Source: Microbacterium terrisoli (GTDB taxonomy: Bacteria > Actinomycetota > Actinomycetes > Actinomycetales > Microbacteriaceae). Taken from it: a DNA stretch of 64,000 nucleotides. The translations under genes and the position numbers were made by a program. Where the stretch lies: NCBI RefSeq assembly GCF_030866805.1, contig NZ_CP133019.1, positions 1,860,001 to 1,924,000 of the forward strand, read 5' to 3'. Each line of letters starts with the position of its first letter. The first letter of the stretch is position 1. A model generated the notes under the pieces. The model was given only the letters and a program-made list of their open reading frames with translations. It was not told where the DNA came from and did no database searches. Shown piece by piece: positions 47,973 to 57,703 of the stretch.

Positions 47973-48424
47973 GAGTGTTCCTTCATCTCGTTCTGATAGC
48001 CGGTGGAGCCGAATCCACCCTCGCCGCGCGCGCTGTCGGGCAGCGCGTCGACGGGGATGAACCGCGCACGAGCGACGGGCATCACGATCAGCTGCGCGAT
48101 GCGGTCGCCGACGGCGATGTCGTACGGCTCAGTCGGGTCCGTGTTCAAGAGGGTGACCTTCAGCTCGCCCCGGTAGCCGGCGTCCACCGTGCCGGGGCTG
48201 TTGACGATCGTGATGCCGTGCTTGGTGGCCAGGCCGCTGCGCGGGACCACGAAAGCCACATGGCCGTCGGGCAGTGCGATGCGCACGCCGGTGCCCACGA
48301 GGGCACGCTGACCGGGCTCGAGCCGCAGCGCTTCGGTGGAGGTCAGATCCGCCCCGGCGTCACCGGGGTGCGCATAGGCGGGAAGCCCGGGGGCGATAAT
48401 GGGGACGTCCACGGTTTCGGTCAC
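47969..48424 (-). CDS. dut: Deoxyuridine 5'-triphosphate nucleotidohydrolase
   Basis: 151 aa, trimeric dUTPase. All five motifs are visible: AGADLTSTEALRLEPGQRAL, VPRSGLATKHGITIVNSPGT, VDAGYRGELKVTLLN, GDRIAQLIVMPV and the C-terminal arm GEGGFGSTG. Hydrolyses dUTP to dUMP, keeping uracil out of DNA. GTG start 6 nt after a TACCCT -10 box, leaderless type. First gene of the dut-DUF3710-DUF3159 operon; divergent from DUF3093. Confidence 0.97.
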   Translation of the reverse strand: MTETVDVPIIAPGLPAYAHPGDAGADLTSTEALRLEPGQRALVGTGVRIALPDGHVAFVVPRSGLATKHGITIVNSPGTVDAGYRGELKVTLLNTDPTEPYDIAVGDRIAQLIVMPVARARFIPVDALPDSARGEGGFGSTGYQNEMKEHS

Positions 48425-48430
48425 TCCACG

Positions 48431-48436
48431 AGGGTA
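48431..48436 (-). promoter_or_regulatory. -10 box of the dut operon, leaderless type
   Basis: TACCCT on the minus strand, then 6 nt, then the dut GTG. It directly abuts the ATG of the divergent DUF3093 gene. Confidence 0.5.
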
Positions 48437-48919
48437 ATGCAGAAGACATCACGCGGCACCACGCCCGCCACAGCCCGCACTTACCACGAGCGGCTCACGC
48501 CGTCGCTGTGGACGATCGGGGCGGCGGCGGTCGTCGCGCCCATGGTCGCGCTGGTGCTCGCCCCCTTCGACCGCGCCCTCGGCCTGCCCATCGGCATCGC
48601 CGTGGCCGTCGGGCTGGTCGCCCTGCTGATCGCAACCTCGCCCCAGGTCGAGGTCGCCGGCGGCGAGTTGCGGGCCGGACGCGCCCACATCCCGGTGGGA
48701 CTGCTCGGCTCCGCCGAGATCATGGTCGGCGAACAGGCACGCCAAGGCCGTGGCCCAGGGCTGCGCCGCGACGCGTGGCATCTGATCCGCGGCGGCGTCG
48801 ACGGCTTGGTGCGGATCACCGTCACCGACCCCGACGACCCCACGCCGGAGTGGGTCATCTCGTCGCGCACGCCCGACCGACTGGCCGCCGCCATCCGGCG
48901 CGCTCAGCTGCGCAGCTGA
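48437..48919 (+). CDS. DUF3093 domain-containing membrane protein
   Basis: 160 aa from the ATG at 48437. RTYHERLTPSLWTIGAAAVV is typical of the family, with two membrane helices (about residues 23-40 and 46-63) and a C-terminal soluble domain (AEIMVGEQARQGRGPGLRRD, VDGLVRITVTDPDDPTPEWV). Function unknown. Divergent from dut. Its 12-bp gap to the dut start means the two promoters and start codons overlap. Followed by a strong hairpin. Confidence 0.88.
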   Translation: MQKTSRGTTPATARTYHERLTPSLWTIGAAAVVAPMVALVLAPFDRALGLPIGIAVAVGLVALLIATSPQVEVAGGELRAGRAHIPVGLLGSAEIMVGEQARQGRGPGLRRDAWHLIRGGVDGLVRITVTDPDDPTPEWVISSRTPDRLAAAIRRAQLRS

Positions 48920-48946
48920 GGCACGCCGTCGCCGTGCGCAACTGAG

Positions 48947-48974
48947 GCACGCCGTCGCTGTGGCGACGGCGTGC
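48947..48974 (+). terminator. Bidirectional hairpin between DUF3093 and DUF4193
   Basis: Perfect 12-bp stem GCACGCCGTCGC/GCGACGGCGTGC with a TGTG loop between two convergent genes. The left arm and the sequence before it are a near copy of the 26 bp that end the DUF3093 gene (GCTGAGGCACGCCGTCGC occurs at its stop; AACTGAGGCACGCCGTCGC follows), a short tandem duplication. Confidence 0.75.
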
Positions 48975-49017
48975 TGTGGTCGCGGAGCGCGACCGTGCTG
49001 CGGTGAGTGAACGGCGA

Positions 49018-49311
49018 TCAGGCCGCGCACTCGGTGCAGATGGGTCCTGCTGCGCTCTCATGGTCCAGCTGCGAGCGGTGCTTCACAAGGAAGCAGCTCA
49101 CACAGGTGAACTCGTCGAGCTGCGGAGGCAGCACGACGACGTCGAGCTCGAGGTCTGACAGGTCTGCGCCCGGCAGTTCGAAGCCCGAGGGGTTGTCGGC
49201 GTCCTCAGCGTCGACCGACCCCGAAAGCTTGTCCGGAACGCGCTCCTTGAGGGCCTCGATCGACTCGCTGTCGTCCTCGGTCTTGCGGGGTGCGTCGTAA
49301 TCGGTGGCCAT
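49018..49311 (-). CDS. DUF4193 zinc-ribbon-like protein
   Basis: 97 aa, acidic. Four cysteines in two pairs, C70-x2-C73 and C92-x2-C95, at the C-terminus (EFTCVSCFLVKHRSQL, GPICTECAA) suggest a bound zinc. N-terminus ATDYDAPRKTEDDSESIEAL. Actinobacteria-specific family, usually next to dut/DUF3093 and sepH as here. Function unknown; the size and charge suit a small regulatory partner protein. Confidence 0.93.
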   Translation of the reverse strand: MATDYDAPRKTEDDSESIEALKERVPDKLSGSVDAEDADNPSGFELPGADLSDLELDVVVLPPQLDEFTCVSCFLVKHRSQLDHESAAGPICTECAA

Positions 49312-49365
49312 TCCTGAAGGTCTCTACTTTCCCAGATGTGTGGTGTCTGCCCTAACGAGCGGCGA

Positions 49366-49371
49366 TAGTCT
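49366..49371 (+). promoter_or_regulatory. Possible -10 box upstream of sepH
   Basis: TAGTCT on the plus strand, 160 nt before the sepH ATG. The rest of the 220-bp gap between DUF4193 and sepH shows no gene I trust. Confidence 0.3.
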
Positions 49372-49531
49372 GCATGACGCCGGGGTTTTTCGCAAATGCA
49401 CGTTCCGCCGACGTGCCCTCCGCCGCTTCAGTCCTGCGGTGAAACGGGCGGCACGCCCGCGATATTCCCGCTCTCAGCGGTCTCGCATGCGAACATGGGC
49501 GCACACCCGCAGACGGAAAGGCGCGGTTCGC

Positions 49532-50575
49532 ATGGAACAGCTCAGAGTCATCGGATCGGAAGACGAAGCCCTCGTCCTGGCGACCGAATCCGGGCAGCGC
49601 TTCACCCTGGCCGTCGATGCTGTGCTGCGCGCGGAGTTGAAGCGCTCGCACCGTGCCGACGACGCCGCAAACCGGGGTCCCCGGCCGAGCCCGCGCGACA
49701 TCCAGGCCCGCGTGCGAGCGGGCCTGTCGTCCGAAGATGTCGCCGAGGCCCTGCAGATCACCGTCGACGACGTCGAGCGCTACGCGGCGCCCGTACTTGC
49801 AGAACGCGAGCACATGGTCGGCCAGGCGCTGTCGGTCCCGGTGCTCGTGGCCGGCGACCTCGACGGATCGCCGACGTTCGGCGACGCCGTCCGCGCGAAG
49901 CTGCACGATGCCGGTGCCGTCGGCGAGCGGTGGACCAGCTGGAAAGAGCCCGGTGGATGGATGCTCAAGCTCGAGTTCACGGCATCCGACGTCGCGCACG
50001 ACGCGCGGTGGGGGTTCGACCCTCGCCGCAGCACACTGTCGCCGAAGAACGCCGACGCGACCCAGCTGTCCCGCCAGGGGCCGCTGCCGGACGGTCTGAT
50101 CCCGCGCCTGCGCGCGCTGGACACACCAGCACCCGAAGAGACACCCCTCGACCTCGACGACGGCATCGAGTTCGGTCCGCGGCGCCTGCTGGCCGCCGCC
50201 CACGACGCTGCGACCGCACCGGCCTCGACGACGCCGACCTCCGCTGCGGTGCAGAGGGCGGCGATCAAGCGCGCTCCCGAGCAGTCGCAGACCTCCAGCG
50301 AGACGGCGGACCTGCTCGAGGCGCTGCGCCGACGTCGTGGCCAGCGCAGCCCGCTGCCCACCGAGCAGGATGAGCTCACGGCACCCGTGTCTTCGCCGGT
50401 CGCGCTCTTCGATGCACTCGAGCCCGAGCCCGGACCCGAGGACGCCGATGCGCCCGAGCACGCCGCGACGCAGGACCGACGCGCGGCCGCCCCGACGGAC
50501 GGCAAGCGCAAGGGCCGGCCCTCGATGCCGTCCTGGGACGAGATCGTCTTCGGCGCGCGCAGCGACGACAGCTGA
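49532..50575 (+). CDS. sepH: Septation protein SepH (DUF3071)
   Basis: 347 aa from the ATG at 49532, with GGAAAGG about 13 nt upstream. N-terminal DUF3071 domain (LRVIGSEDEALVLATESGQR, LSPRDIQARVRAGLSSEDVA-like helix-turn-helix region) and the conserved W-containing GERWTSWKEPGGWMLKLEFT. The C-terminal half is disordered and ends in the family motif GRPSMPSWDEIVFGAR. SepH in Streptomyces and mycobacteria binds FtsZ and promotes Z-ring assembly. Confidence 0.93.
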   Translation: MEQLRVIGSEDEALVLATESGQRFTLAVDAVLRAELKRSHRADDAANRGPRPSPRDIQARVRAGLSSEDVAEALQITVDDVERYAAPVLAEREHMVGQALSVPVLVAGDLDGSPTFGDAVRAKLHDAGAVGERWTSWKEPGGWMLKLEFTASDVAHDARWGFDPRRSTLSPKNADATQLSRQGPLPDGLIPRLRALDTPAPEETPLDLDDGIEFGPRRLLAAAHDAATAPASTTPTSAAVQRAAIKRAPEQSQTSSETADLLEALRRRRGQRSPLPTEQDELTAPVSSPVALFDALEPEPGPEDADAPEHAATQDRRAAAPTDGKRKGRPSMPSWDEIVFGARSDDS

Positions 50576-50617
50576 TCGCGGGCAGGTGCCGCCCGGCTCC
50601 CTGCCGCGCGCCCGCGA

Positions 50618-51745
50618 TCAGGCGAAGGCACCGAGCCGGATGAGGGGTACCTGGCGCTCCTGGTCGGTCAACGACCCGTGCTGACCGATCATTTTCTGCG
50701 GAGCCTTGTCGTCGAGCCGATCGTCGTAGTAAGCCACGCCGCCGCGCGCGGCCACCAGCACATCGCCGATGCGCGGGAGGACCGCATCGTCCACAGGGCC
50801 GAACAGCCCTCCGGCGACGGCTTCTTCACGCGAGAGCACCCACGAACGCCCCGACTCGGCCGAACGCCATGCGTCCAGCACGTGCGCGGCCTCACCCTCC
50901 TCGGCGTACAGCTGGAGCATGCGCGGCTCGCCGGCGATGTGGCGCACACCGTCGACGAGGCCGTCGCCGTCGCTCAGCAGCAGCTGGCGGTGCCGGGGCA
51001 CGTCCACCATGCCGTGGTCGGCCGTCACGATCGCCCCGACCCCCGGAGCGAGTGAGGCGGCAAGCTCGCGGGCCGCGGCATCCACCCCCTCCAGTGCCGC
51101 CGTCCACTCCTCGGACTCCCAGCCGTACTTGTGCCCCGCCGCATCGAGATCGGGCGCGTACACGTACACCAGGGCTCCAGGATGCCGCGCCGCGAGGTCT
51201 GCGGCGATGAGAACGCGCTCGCCCACCGTCGCGGCCGTGTGCATCTGCGCGCCGCGCAGAGTCGCCTCGGTCAAGCCGGAGTGCGCGAACTTCGGCAGCG
51301 ACACCACGAAGCAGGGGCGGCCGGCAGCGGCCTCACGAGCCATGATCGGCTGGGCGCGCTGCCACGTGAGCGGATCGATCTTGCCCTGCTCCCAGCCCTT
51401 GAGCTGGTTGGCGACCACATCGGTGCCGGGCACCCGCACGCGATACCCGACGATGCCGTGTTCGCCCACCGGCGCACCGGTGAGCAAGCTGGTCAGTGCC
51501 GCGGCCGTCGTGGAGGGGAACACCGTGCGCGCGACGTCGCGCTTGCCGCGCGCGGCGCTCAGGAACCGTGCGTGGCCCGAGCGGGCGGAGAGATTCTGGG
51601 CGCCCAGCCCGTCGACGACGAACACGATCGCGCTGCGCGCGGGGGCGAACCACTCCGATGCGCCGTCCAATGCAGCCAGCAGGTGCGGCACCACATCGGT
51701 GAGGCTCCGGGCCCGCGGTGGGTCGGCCGGTAGGCTGAGGGTCAT
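50618..51745 (-). CDS. Type I phosphodiesterase / nucleotide pyrophosphatase family protein
   Basis: 375 aa. Alkaline-phosphatase superfamily fold: metal-binding Asp in [20 protein letters not shown], nucleophile Thr region [20 protein letters not shown], then [20 protein letters not shown], the [13 protein letters not shown] motif and [10 protein letters not shown]. Likely hydrolyses phosphodiester or nucleotide pyrophosphate bonds; substrate unknown. No signal peptide is seen, so cytoplasmic. Divergent from the topoisomerase subunit gene. Confidence 0.9.
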   Translation of the reverse strand: MTLSLPADPPRARSLTDVVPHLLAALDGASEWFAPARSAIVFVVDGLGAQNLSARSGHARFLSAARGKRDVARTVFPSTTAAALTSLLTGAPVGEHGIVGYRVRVPGTDVVANQLKGWEQGKIDPLTWQRAQPIMAREAAAGRPCFVVSLPKFAHSGLTEATLRGAQMHTAATVGERVLIAADLAARHPGALVYVYAPDLDAAGHKYGWESEEWTAALEGVDAAARELAASLAPGVGAIVTADHGMVDVPRHRQLLLSDGDGLVDGVRHIAGEPRMLQLYAEEGEAAHVLDAWRSAESGRSWVLSREEAVAGGLFGPVDDAVLPRIGDVLVAARGGVAYYDDRLDDKAPQKMIGQHGSLTDQERQVPLIRLGAFA

Positions 51746-51804
51746 CGGGGCCAGTCTCGCACATCCTGACCGTGCTGCCCCATCGACCTGAAATCCGGAG
51801 ACGC

Positions 51805-54246
51805 ATGCCTGCCAAGCCCCCCACTGCCTCGACCCCGACCGAGGAGCGCATCGAAGACGTCGACGTGTCGACCGAGATGCAGGGCTCTTATCTCGAATAT
51901 GCGTACTCGGTGATCTACTCCCGGGCGCTGCCCGATGCCCGCGATGGCTTGAAGCCCGTGCAGCGGCGCATCCTGTACCAGATGGCCGAGATGGGGCTGC
52001 GCCCCGACCGCGGGCACGTGAAGAGCGCGCGCGTCGTCGGCGAGGTGATGGGCAAGCTCCACCCGCACGGCGACAGCGCGATCTACGACGCCCTCGTGCG
52101 CCTCGCCCAGCCGTTCACGCTGCGCGTGCCGCTCGTGGACGGGCACGGAAACTTCGGCTCGCTCGATGACGGACCGGCCGCCTCTCGATACACCGAAGCG
52201 CGCCTCGCTCCCCCCGCCCTGGCCCTGACGGAGAGCCTCGACGAAGACGTCGTGGACTTCGTGCCCAACTACGACGGCCAGTTCCAGCAGCCTGAGGTGC
52301 TGCCGGCGGCCTTCCCGAATCTTCTCGTGAACGGCGCCTCCGGCATTGCGGTGGGCATGGCCACCAATATGGCCCCGCACAACCTCATCGAGGTCAGCGC
52401 CGCTGCCGCGCATCTGCTCGAGCACCCGGATGCGACCCTGGCCGAGCTGATGGAGTTCGTGCCGGGGCCCGACCTGCCCGGCGGCGGCATCATCACCGGC
52501 GTGGAGGGCATCAAAGAGGCCTACGAGACGGGCCGCGGCGCGTTCCGCACCCGCGCGAAGGTCTCGATCGAGCCGGTCGGGCCGCGCAAGACGGGTCTGA
52601 TCGTGACGGAACTGCCCTACCTGGTGGGTCCGGAGCGTGTGATCGAGAAGATCAAGGACGCCGTCACCGCCAAGAAGCTGACCGGCGTGTCGGACGTCGC
52701 CGATCTCACCGACCGCAAGCACGGGCTGCGGCTGGTGATCACCGTGAAGACGGGCTTCGATCCGGCAGCCGTGCTCGAGCACCTGTACCGGCTGACCCCC
52801 CTCGAGGACTCGTTCTCGATCAACAACGTGGCCCTCGTCGACGGCCAGCCGCAGACGCTCGGCCTGCGCGAGCTGCTGCGCGTCTACCTCGATCACCGGA
52901 TCAAGGTCGTCACCCGGCGCAGCGAGTATCGGCTGGCGCGCAGGCGTGAGCGACTGCACCTCGTCGAGGGGCTGCTGATCGCCATCCTCGACATCGACGA
53001 GGTCATCCAGGTGATCCGCGGGTCCGATGACGCGGATCAGGCGCGCACGCGTCTGCGCGACGTCTTCGACCTGTCGGAGCCGCAGGCCGAGTACATCCTC
53101 GAGCTGCGCCTGCGGCGTCTGACGAAGTTCTCCCGTGTCGAGCTCGAGACCGAGCGCGACCAGTTGAACGCCCAGATCGCCGAGCTCGTCGAGCTGCTGG
53201 GCAGCGAGGTGCTGCTGCGTCAGCAGGTGGCGCGGGAGCTGGATGCCGCCGCTGAGGCGTACGGGACCCCCCGGCGCACGCTGCTGCTGGACGGCGCGCC
53301 GGCGAAGGCCCGCTCGTCGCGCCAGACCCCCGTGCTGGAGATCGCCGACACCGCGTGCCGCGTGTTCTTGTCGGCGACCGGCCGCATGGTGCGTGCCGAC
53401 ACCGCCGACGGCCCCGTGCTCGCCCCCTCGCGCCGCTCGAAGCACGACGCGATCCGCAGCGTGGTCGACACCACCGTGCGCGGCGACCTGGGCGCGGTCA
53501 CCTCGGCCGGGCGCCTCGTGCGCTTCTCGCCGGTGGATCTGCCGGCCGTCCCCGGCAATTCGGTGCAGCTGGGCGCGGGCACCCGCGTCGACCAGTATCT
53601 GGCGCTGGCCAAGGGCGAGCACGTCGTGGCGATCGTGCCGCTTGCCGAGACGCCGCCGATCGCGCTGGGCACCGCCCACGGAGTGGTCAAGCGCGTGGCG
53701 GCCTCTGAGATCTCGAACAAGACCGAGGTCGAGATCGTCTCGCTCAAGCCCGGCGACCGGGTGATCGGTGCGGTGCCGGCGCCCGACGACGTCGAGCTGG
53801 TGTTCGTGGCCACCGACACGCAGTTGCTGCGCTTCAGCGCATCGGCGGTGCGCCCGCAGGGCCGGTCCGCCGGCGGTATGGCCGGCATCCGGCTCGGTGC
53901 CGACGCGGAGGCCCTGTTCTTCGGGGCTGTGCCGGCGGACGCCGAGGATGCCGTGGTGGTCACCGTGGCCGGCTCCACCCAGGCGCTGGCCGGCGCGGAC
54001 ACCGGCAGCGGAAAGGTGTCGGACTTCGCGGAGTTCCCCGCCAAGGGCCGCGGCACCGGTGGTGTGCGCGCGCAGCGCCTCTTGAAGGGGGAAGACGTCC
54101 TGACCCTCGCCTGGGTGGGCACACAGCCGCGTGCGGTCGGCCCGGACGGCGCCGTGCGCGCCCTGCCGGAGGGCGGCGCCCGCCGCGACGGCTCGGGCAC
54201 GCCGCTGGACGCCGTCATCGGCGCCGTGGGCACCGCGATCGTCTGA
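51805..54246 (+). CDS. parC: Type IIA DNA topoisomerase subunit A (topoisomerase IV ParC or second GyrA)
   Basis: 813 aa from the ATG at 51805, with GGAG upstream. Breakage-reunion subunit: active Tyr129 in [10 protein letters not shown]; the quinolone region [10 protein letters not shown] carries Ser91 and Asp95, the equivalents of E. coli GyrA S83 and D87, so it looks quinolone-sensitive. GAMP-like [20 protein letters not shown] follows, and the C-terminal beta-pinwheel repeats cover residues about 500-800. No gyrA-box QRRGGKG is evident to me in the C-terminal domain, which favours ParC. The B subunit is not in the window. Confidence 0.9.
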   Translation: MPAKPPTASTPTEERIEDVDVSTEMQGSYLEYAYSVIYSRALPDARDGLKPVQRRILYQMAEMGLRPDRGHVKSARVVGEVMGKLHPHGDSAIYDALVRLAQPFTLRVPLVDGHGNFGSLDDGPAASRYTEARLAPPALALTESLDEDVVDFVPNYDGQFQQPEVLPAAFPNLLVNGASGIAVGMATNMAPHNLIEVSAAAAHLLEHPDATLAELMEFVPGPDLPGGGIITGVEGIKEAYETGRGAFRTRAKVSIEPVGPRKTGLIVTELPYLVGPERVIEKIKDAVTAKKLTGVSDVADLTDRKHGLRLVITVKTGFDPAAVLEHLYRLTPLEDSFSINNVALVDGQPQTLGLRELLRVYLDHRIKVVTRRSEYRLARRRERLHLVEGLLIAILDIDEVIQVIRGSDDADQARTRLRDVFDLSEPQAEYILELRLRRLTKFSRVELETERDQLNAQIAELVELLGSEVLLRQQVARELDAAAEAYGTPRRTLLLDGAPAKARSSRQTPVLEIADTACRVFLSATGRMVRADTADGPVLAPSRRSKHDAIRSVVDTTVRGDLGAVTSAGRLVRFSPVDLPAVPGNSVQLGAGTRVDQYLALAKGEHVVAIVPLAETPPIALGTAHGVVKRVAASEISNKTEVEIVSLKPGDRVIGAVPAPDDVELVFVATDTQLLRFSASAVRPQGRSAGGMAGIRLGADAEALFFGAVPADAEDAVVVTVAGSTQALAGADTGSGKVSDFAEFPAKGRGTGGVRAQRLLKGEDVLTLAWVGTQPRAVGPDGAVRALPEGGARRDGSGTPLDAVIGAVGTAIV

Positions 54247-54304
54247 GCGCTCCGGCGCTGACGGGACCTGCGCTGACCCGCCACGCAGCGACCCGCACAC
54301 CGGC

Positions 54305-55522
54305 TCAGTCCGTGAGCGCACGCACTACGGCGTCGGCCAGCAGCCGCCCCTTCAACGTCAGCACGGTGCGCCCTGCCACGGCTGCGGCGCCGTCGACGAG
54401 GCCGTCGGCGATCAGGCCCGCGACGGCCGTCCGGCGGTCGCCGGGCAGCTCCGCGATCGGCATCCCCTCGGCGAGACGCGTGCGCAGCAGCACCGATTCG
54501 AGTTCACGGGCGGTCGCGCCCGGCCGTTCGCGCGCTGCGGCCGGCGACTGGCCCAGAGCGAGGCGCTGCGCATACGCCGACGGGTGCTTCACGTTCCACC
54601 AGCGCAGGCCGGAGACATGACTGTGCGCGCCCGGCCCGAATCCCCACCAGTTTGCTCCACGCCAGTAGGCGAGGTTGTGGCGTGAACGGTGCGCGGCACC
54701 GCGCGCCCAGTTCGACAGCTCGTACCAGGCGAATCCCGCGTCTGCCAGCAGTCCGTCGGCCAGTTCGTACATGTCGGCCTGCAGGTCGTCGTCGGGCGCG
54801 GGCACCTCGCCGCGGCGGATCTGCCGCGCAAGCTTCGTGCCGTCTTCGATGATCAGCGCGTACGCCGAGACGTGGTCGGGATCCAGACCCAGGGCGGTCT
54901 CGACAGAGGCGCGCCAGTCCTCCAGCGACTCCCCCGGCGCCCCATAGATCAGGTCGACGCTGACATCCAGTCCGGCCCGGCGCGCCGCATCCACCGCCGT
55001 CGCCACGTTGTCGGGGTCGTGCGTGCGATCCAGCGCAGCCAGCACGTGCGGCACGGAGGACTGCATCCCGATCGACATGCGGGTCACGCCCGCGTCCGCG
55101 AGCATATCGGCCACAGCATCCGTCACCGTGTCGGGGTTCGCCTCGACGGTGACTTCGGCACCGGGCTCCAGCCCGAACGCGTCCTTGACACCGGCGAGCA
55201 TGCGGGCCAGATCACCGGCCGGCAGCAGTGTGGGAGTCCCCCCGCCGAAGAAGACGGTGGATGCCGGGCGCAGCGCGTCGGCGTCTCCCAGTACGCCGCG
55301 CGCCAGGCGCACTTCCTGCAGCAGGGTATCGGCATACTGGTCCTGCCGGGCTCCGTGCAGCTCGGTGGCGGTGTAGGTGTTGAAGTCGCAGTATCCGCAG
55401 CGCACGCGGCAGAACGGGACGTGCAGGTAGACGCTGAACGGCGTCGCCGCATTCACCGGCAGGTCGGTCGGGAGTGCGCCGTCGGCGGGTGCGGGGTCAC
55501 CGACCGGAAGAGCCGAGCCCAT
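54305..55522 (-). CDS. hemW: Heme chaperone HemW (radical SAM)
   Basis: 405 aa from the ATG at 55522, 1-nt TGATG overlap with the DUF1990 gene. Radical SAM cluster C38-x3-C42-x2-C45 in FCRVRCGYCDFNTYTAT. Family features: FFGGGTPTLLPAGDLARMLA, VTVEANPDTVTDAVADMLAD, RMSIGMQSSVPHVLAALDRT and the C-terminal HemN-like domain with WAYYELSNWARGAAHRS-like segment (here FAWYELSNWARGAAHRSRHN). HemW lacks coproporphyrinogen oxidase activity and delivers heme. Often next to lepA; here lepA is 4 kb away. Confidence 0.95.
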   Translation of the reverse strand: MGSALPVGDPAPADGALPTDLPVNAATPFSVYLHVPFCRVRCGYCDFNTYTATELHGARQDQYADTLLQEVRLARGVLGDADALRPASTVFFGGGTPTLLPAGDLARMLAGVKDAFGLEPGAEVTVEANPDTVTDAVADMLADAGVTRMSIGMQSSVPHVLAALDRTHDPDNVATAVDAARRAGLDVSVDLIYGAPGESLEDWRASVETALGLDPDHVSAYALIIEDGTKLARQIRRGEVPAPDDDLQADMYELADGLLADAGFAWYELSNWARGAAHRSRHNLAYWRGANWWGFGPGAHSHVSGLRWWNVKHPSAYAQRLALGQSPAAARERPGATARELESVLLRTRLAEGMPIAELPGDRRTAVAGLIADGLVDGAAAVAGRTVLTLKGRLLADAVVRALTD

Positions 55523-56172
55523 CAGGCCGGCGTCGAGTACAACGGCGAGATCGCCCGCAGGTACCTCTGGAAAAGCGCGCGGCGGCGGCGCCTGACGAAC
55601 GGCGGATACACCTTGTACAGGAACGCGCGCGGCGCATCGAACGCCCGCACCGTGAACCACACCTCGTCGTTGTCGTACCAGTCGATCATGAACGACTCTT
55701 CGCCGGTGACCACCGCGCCGCCCACGGTGCCGAGAGCGAAACCGACGCGACGAGGCTCTTCGATCGCGAAGATGACGCGGAACTCGCCGTCGGCCTTCAT
55801 GCCGGCCACGCGTCCGCGCACGTGGATGGTGGTTCCCGACCCCACCCAAGGAGTGCCGTCGGCGTCGAACCGCTGGTCGGCTTCGAGCCTGCTCGGTGCC
55901 ACCGGGTGCCCTTCGTCGTCGAAGCTCACGCCGGAGTACATCGGGCCCGCGGCCGGACGCACGTCGGTCACGGCAAGGCCCCCGTCGCGCTGCGCGCGCC
56001 AGGACAGCAGCGCTTCGGACGCCGTCTGAAAGCGCGCCTCGCCGCTGCCGAGACGCCACGACTCGTGTGCAGGCGTGCTGCGCTCGGGCGGATACTGCAT
56101 CAGGTCGGGCGCTTGCGTCGCCCCGACCGCGGCGTAGTCCACCGTCTCGTCACGGAAGGTCCCTCGGCGCAT
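55522..56172 (-). CDS. DUF1990 family protein
   Basis: 216 aa from the ATG at 56172, 7 nt after a TAGGCT -10 box. Family features: TVDYAAVGATQAPDLMQYPP, the central YSGVSFDDEGHPVA region, TIHVRGRVAGMKADGEFRVI and the C-terminal GFALGTVGGAVVTGEESFMI with EVWFTVRAFDAPRAFLYKVY. Plant and bacterial family of unknown function. Coupled to hemW by the TGATG overlap and divergent from an IclR regulator. Confidence 0.9.
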   Translation of the reverse strand: MRRGTFRDETVDYAAVGATQAPDLMQYPPERSTPAHESWRLGSGEARFQTASEALLSWRAQRDGGLAVTDVRPAAGPMYSGVSFDDEGHPVAPSRLEADQRFDADGTPWVGSGTTIHVRGRVAGMKADGEFRVIFAIEEPRRVGFALGTVGGAVVTGEESFMIDWYDNDEVWFTVRAFDAPRAFLYKVYPPFVRRRRRALFQRYLRAISPLYSTPA

Positions 56173-56179
56173 GGGTTTC

Positions 56180-56185
56180 AGCCTA
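56180..56185 (-). promoter_or_regulatory. -10 box of DUF1990-hemW, leaderless type
   Basis: TAGGCT on the minus strand, then 7 nt, then ATG at 56172. Confidence 0.5.
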
Positions 56186-56245
56186 CCCAGAACAGGCTGG
56201 GAGCGCCGTCCACGGTCTCCGGCCTCGCAGTGACATCCTGGCATC

Positions 56246-57037
56246 ATGCCCGCCGCCCGCCCGCAGGTCCCCGCCGCCGACCAGGTGCTGCGCATCCTGA
56301 CCTTCCTGGCCCACCGGGCCGGCCCGGTCGCGGCATCCACCATCGTGCAGCGGCTCGACCTGCCGCGCTCGACGGTGTACCACCTGCTGCGCACGCTCGA
56401 GGGCAACGGGTTCGTGGTGCACATCGCCGACTCGCGGCGCTGGTCGCTGGGCACGGCCGCGTTCGAACTCGCCGGCGGGTACGCGCGCCAGGTGCCGCTG
56501 GCGCGGCTAGGTCGCCCGCTGGTGGCAGGTCTCACCGACCGACTCGGCGAGTCGGGCCACCTTGCGGTCATGTCGGGGCGCGACGTCGTGTACATCGTCG
56601 AAGAGCGCGCGCCGCGCAGACCCGCGCTCGTGACCGACGTGGGCGTGAGGCTGCCCGCTCACCTCACCGCCAGCGGACGGGCGATGCTCGCCGTGCTGCC
56701 GCGGACGCAGGTGCGCGCACTGTACCCGGATGCCGCCTCGTTCGCGGGTCTGACCGGACTGGGTCCGCAACGCCCCGGCGAGTTGCGCGAACTGCTGCGC
56801 CTGACCCGAGCCGAGGGCTATGCGCGCGAGGACGGCGACGTCACCGAGGGCATGCGCTCGGTCGGGGTCGCGGTGCTCGACGCCGCCGGCTGGCCGGTGG
56901 CCGGGATGGCGGTCACCTGGCCGAGCGAGAGCAGCCACGACGTGTCCGACGTCATCGGGCCGTTGCGAGCGACGGCCCGCGAGCTCGAGCGGCGCCTCGG
57001 CTACGTTTCGTCGTCGAACGACTCACGCGCGCCCTGA
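56246..57037 (+). CDS. IclR-family transcriptional regulator
   Basis: 263 aa. N-terminal winged helix (VLRILTFLAHRAGPVAASTI, VQRLDLPRSTVYHLLRTLEG) and C-terminal effector domain (ESGHLAVMSGRDVVYIVEER, LPAHLTASGRAMLAVLPRTQ, GMRSVGVAVLDAAGWPVAGM). Binds small molecules such as aromatic acids or acetate-related metabolites in other members; the ligand is unknown here. Divergent from DUF1990 across a 73-bp gap and overlapping the convergent response regulator by 15 bp. Confidence 0.93.
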   Translation: MPAARPQVPAADQVLRILTFLAHRAGPVAASTIVQRLDLPRSTVYHLLRTLEGNGFVVHIADSRRWSLGTAAFELAGGYARQVPLARLGRPLVAGLTDRLGESGHLAVMSGRDVVYIVEERAPRRPALVTDVGVRLPAHLTASGRAMLAVLPRTQVRALYPDAASFAGLTGLGPQRPGELRELLRLTRAEGYAREDGDVTEGMRSVGVAVLDAAGWPVAGMAVTWPSESSHDVSDVIGPLRATARELERRLGYVSSSNDSRAP

Positions 57038-57703
57038 CTCTCCGGGAACGACCAGTCCGAGTTCGTACGCCGCGATCACCGCCTGCACCCGGTCACGCAA
57101 CCCGAGCTTGGCCAGGACCCGGCTCACATGCGTCTTGACCGTGCCCTCGGACACGTGCAGTCGCGCGCCGATCTCGGCATTGCTCAGGCCCTGCGCGAGT
57201 GCGGCGAGCACATCGTGCTCCCGATCGGTCAGCGCCGCGAGCGGCCCGTCGGCCGACGATGGTCTCGGCGCACGCGCCACATACTGTTCCACGAGGCGCC
57301 GGGTCAGCTGTGGGGCCAGCAGCACGTCGCCTGCGGCGACGCCGCGGACGGCGGCGAGGATCTGCTCGGGCCCGGCATCCTTCAACAGGAACGCACTGGC
57401 CCCCGCTCGCAGCGCGGCATACACATATTCGTCCAGATCGAACGTGGTCAGCATGATCACGCGGGTCGCGCTGCTCGCGGCGAGGATGCCGGGGATCGCA
57501 CGGATGCCGTCCACGCCCGGCATCCGCACATCCATCAGCAGCACATCCGGGTGATGGGCGCGGGCCAGGGCGACAGCTTCGGCACCGTCTCCGCCCTCAC
57601 CGGCGACGCGCAGGTCGGGCTGGGACTCGACGACCATGCGCAGGCCGGCACGGATGAGCGGCTGGTCATCGATGATCGCCACGGAACAGACAGCGGGGAT
57701 CAT
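57023..57703 (-). CDS. NarL/FixJ-type response regulator
   Basis: 226 aa. Receiver domain with phospho-acceptor Asp58 in HHPDVLLMDVRMPGVDG and LuxR-type helix-turn-helix at the C-terminus (LTDREHDVLAALAQGLSNAE, IGARLHVSEGTVKTHVSRVL). Overlaps the histidine kinase gene by 4 nt (ATGA), giving a standard two-component operon. Target unknown; the divergent membrane protein at 59072 is a natural candidate. Confidence 0.95.
   Translation of the reverse strand: MIPAVCSVAIIDDQPLIRAGLRMVVESQPDLRVAGEGGDGAEAVALARAHHPDVLLMDVRMPGVDGIRAIPGILAASSATRVIMLTTFDLDEYVYAALRAGASAFLLKDAGPEQILAAVRGVAAGDVLLAPQLTRRLVEQYVARAPRPSSADGPLAALTDREHDVLAALAQGLSNAEIGARLHVSEGTVKTHVSRVLAKLGLRDRVQAVIAAYELGLVVPGESGRA

Noticed and set aside
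49374..49442. 22-codon ORF after a TAGTCT box upstream of sepH
   Set aside because: The ATG is only 2 nt after the -10 box, so it would not be transcribed as a start, and codon third positions are not convincing.
51742..54321. 859-codon open frame on the minus strand
   Set aside because: It is antisense to the topoisomerase subunit A gene and has an Arg/His/Leu-rich composition with no domain. High GC makes such shadow frames common.
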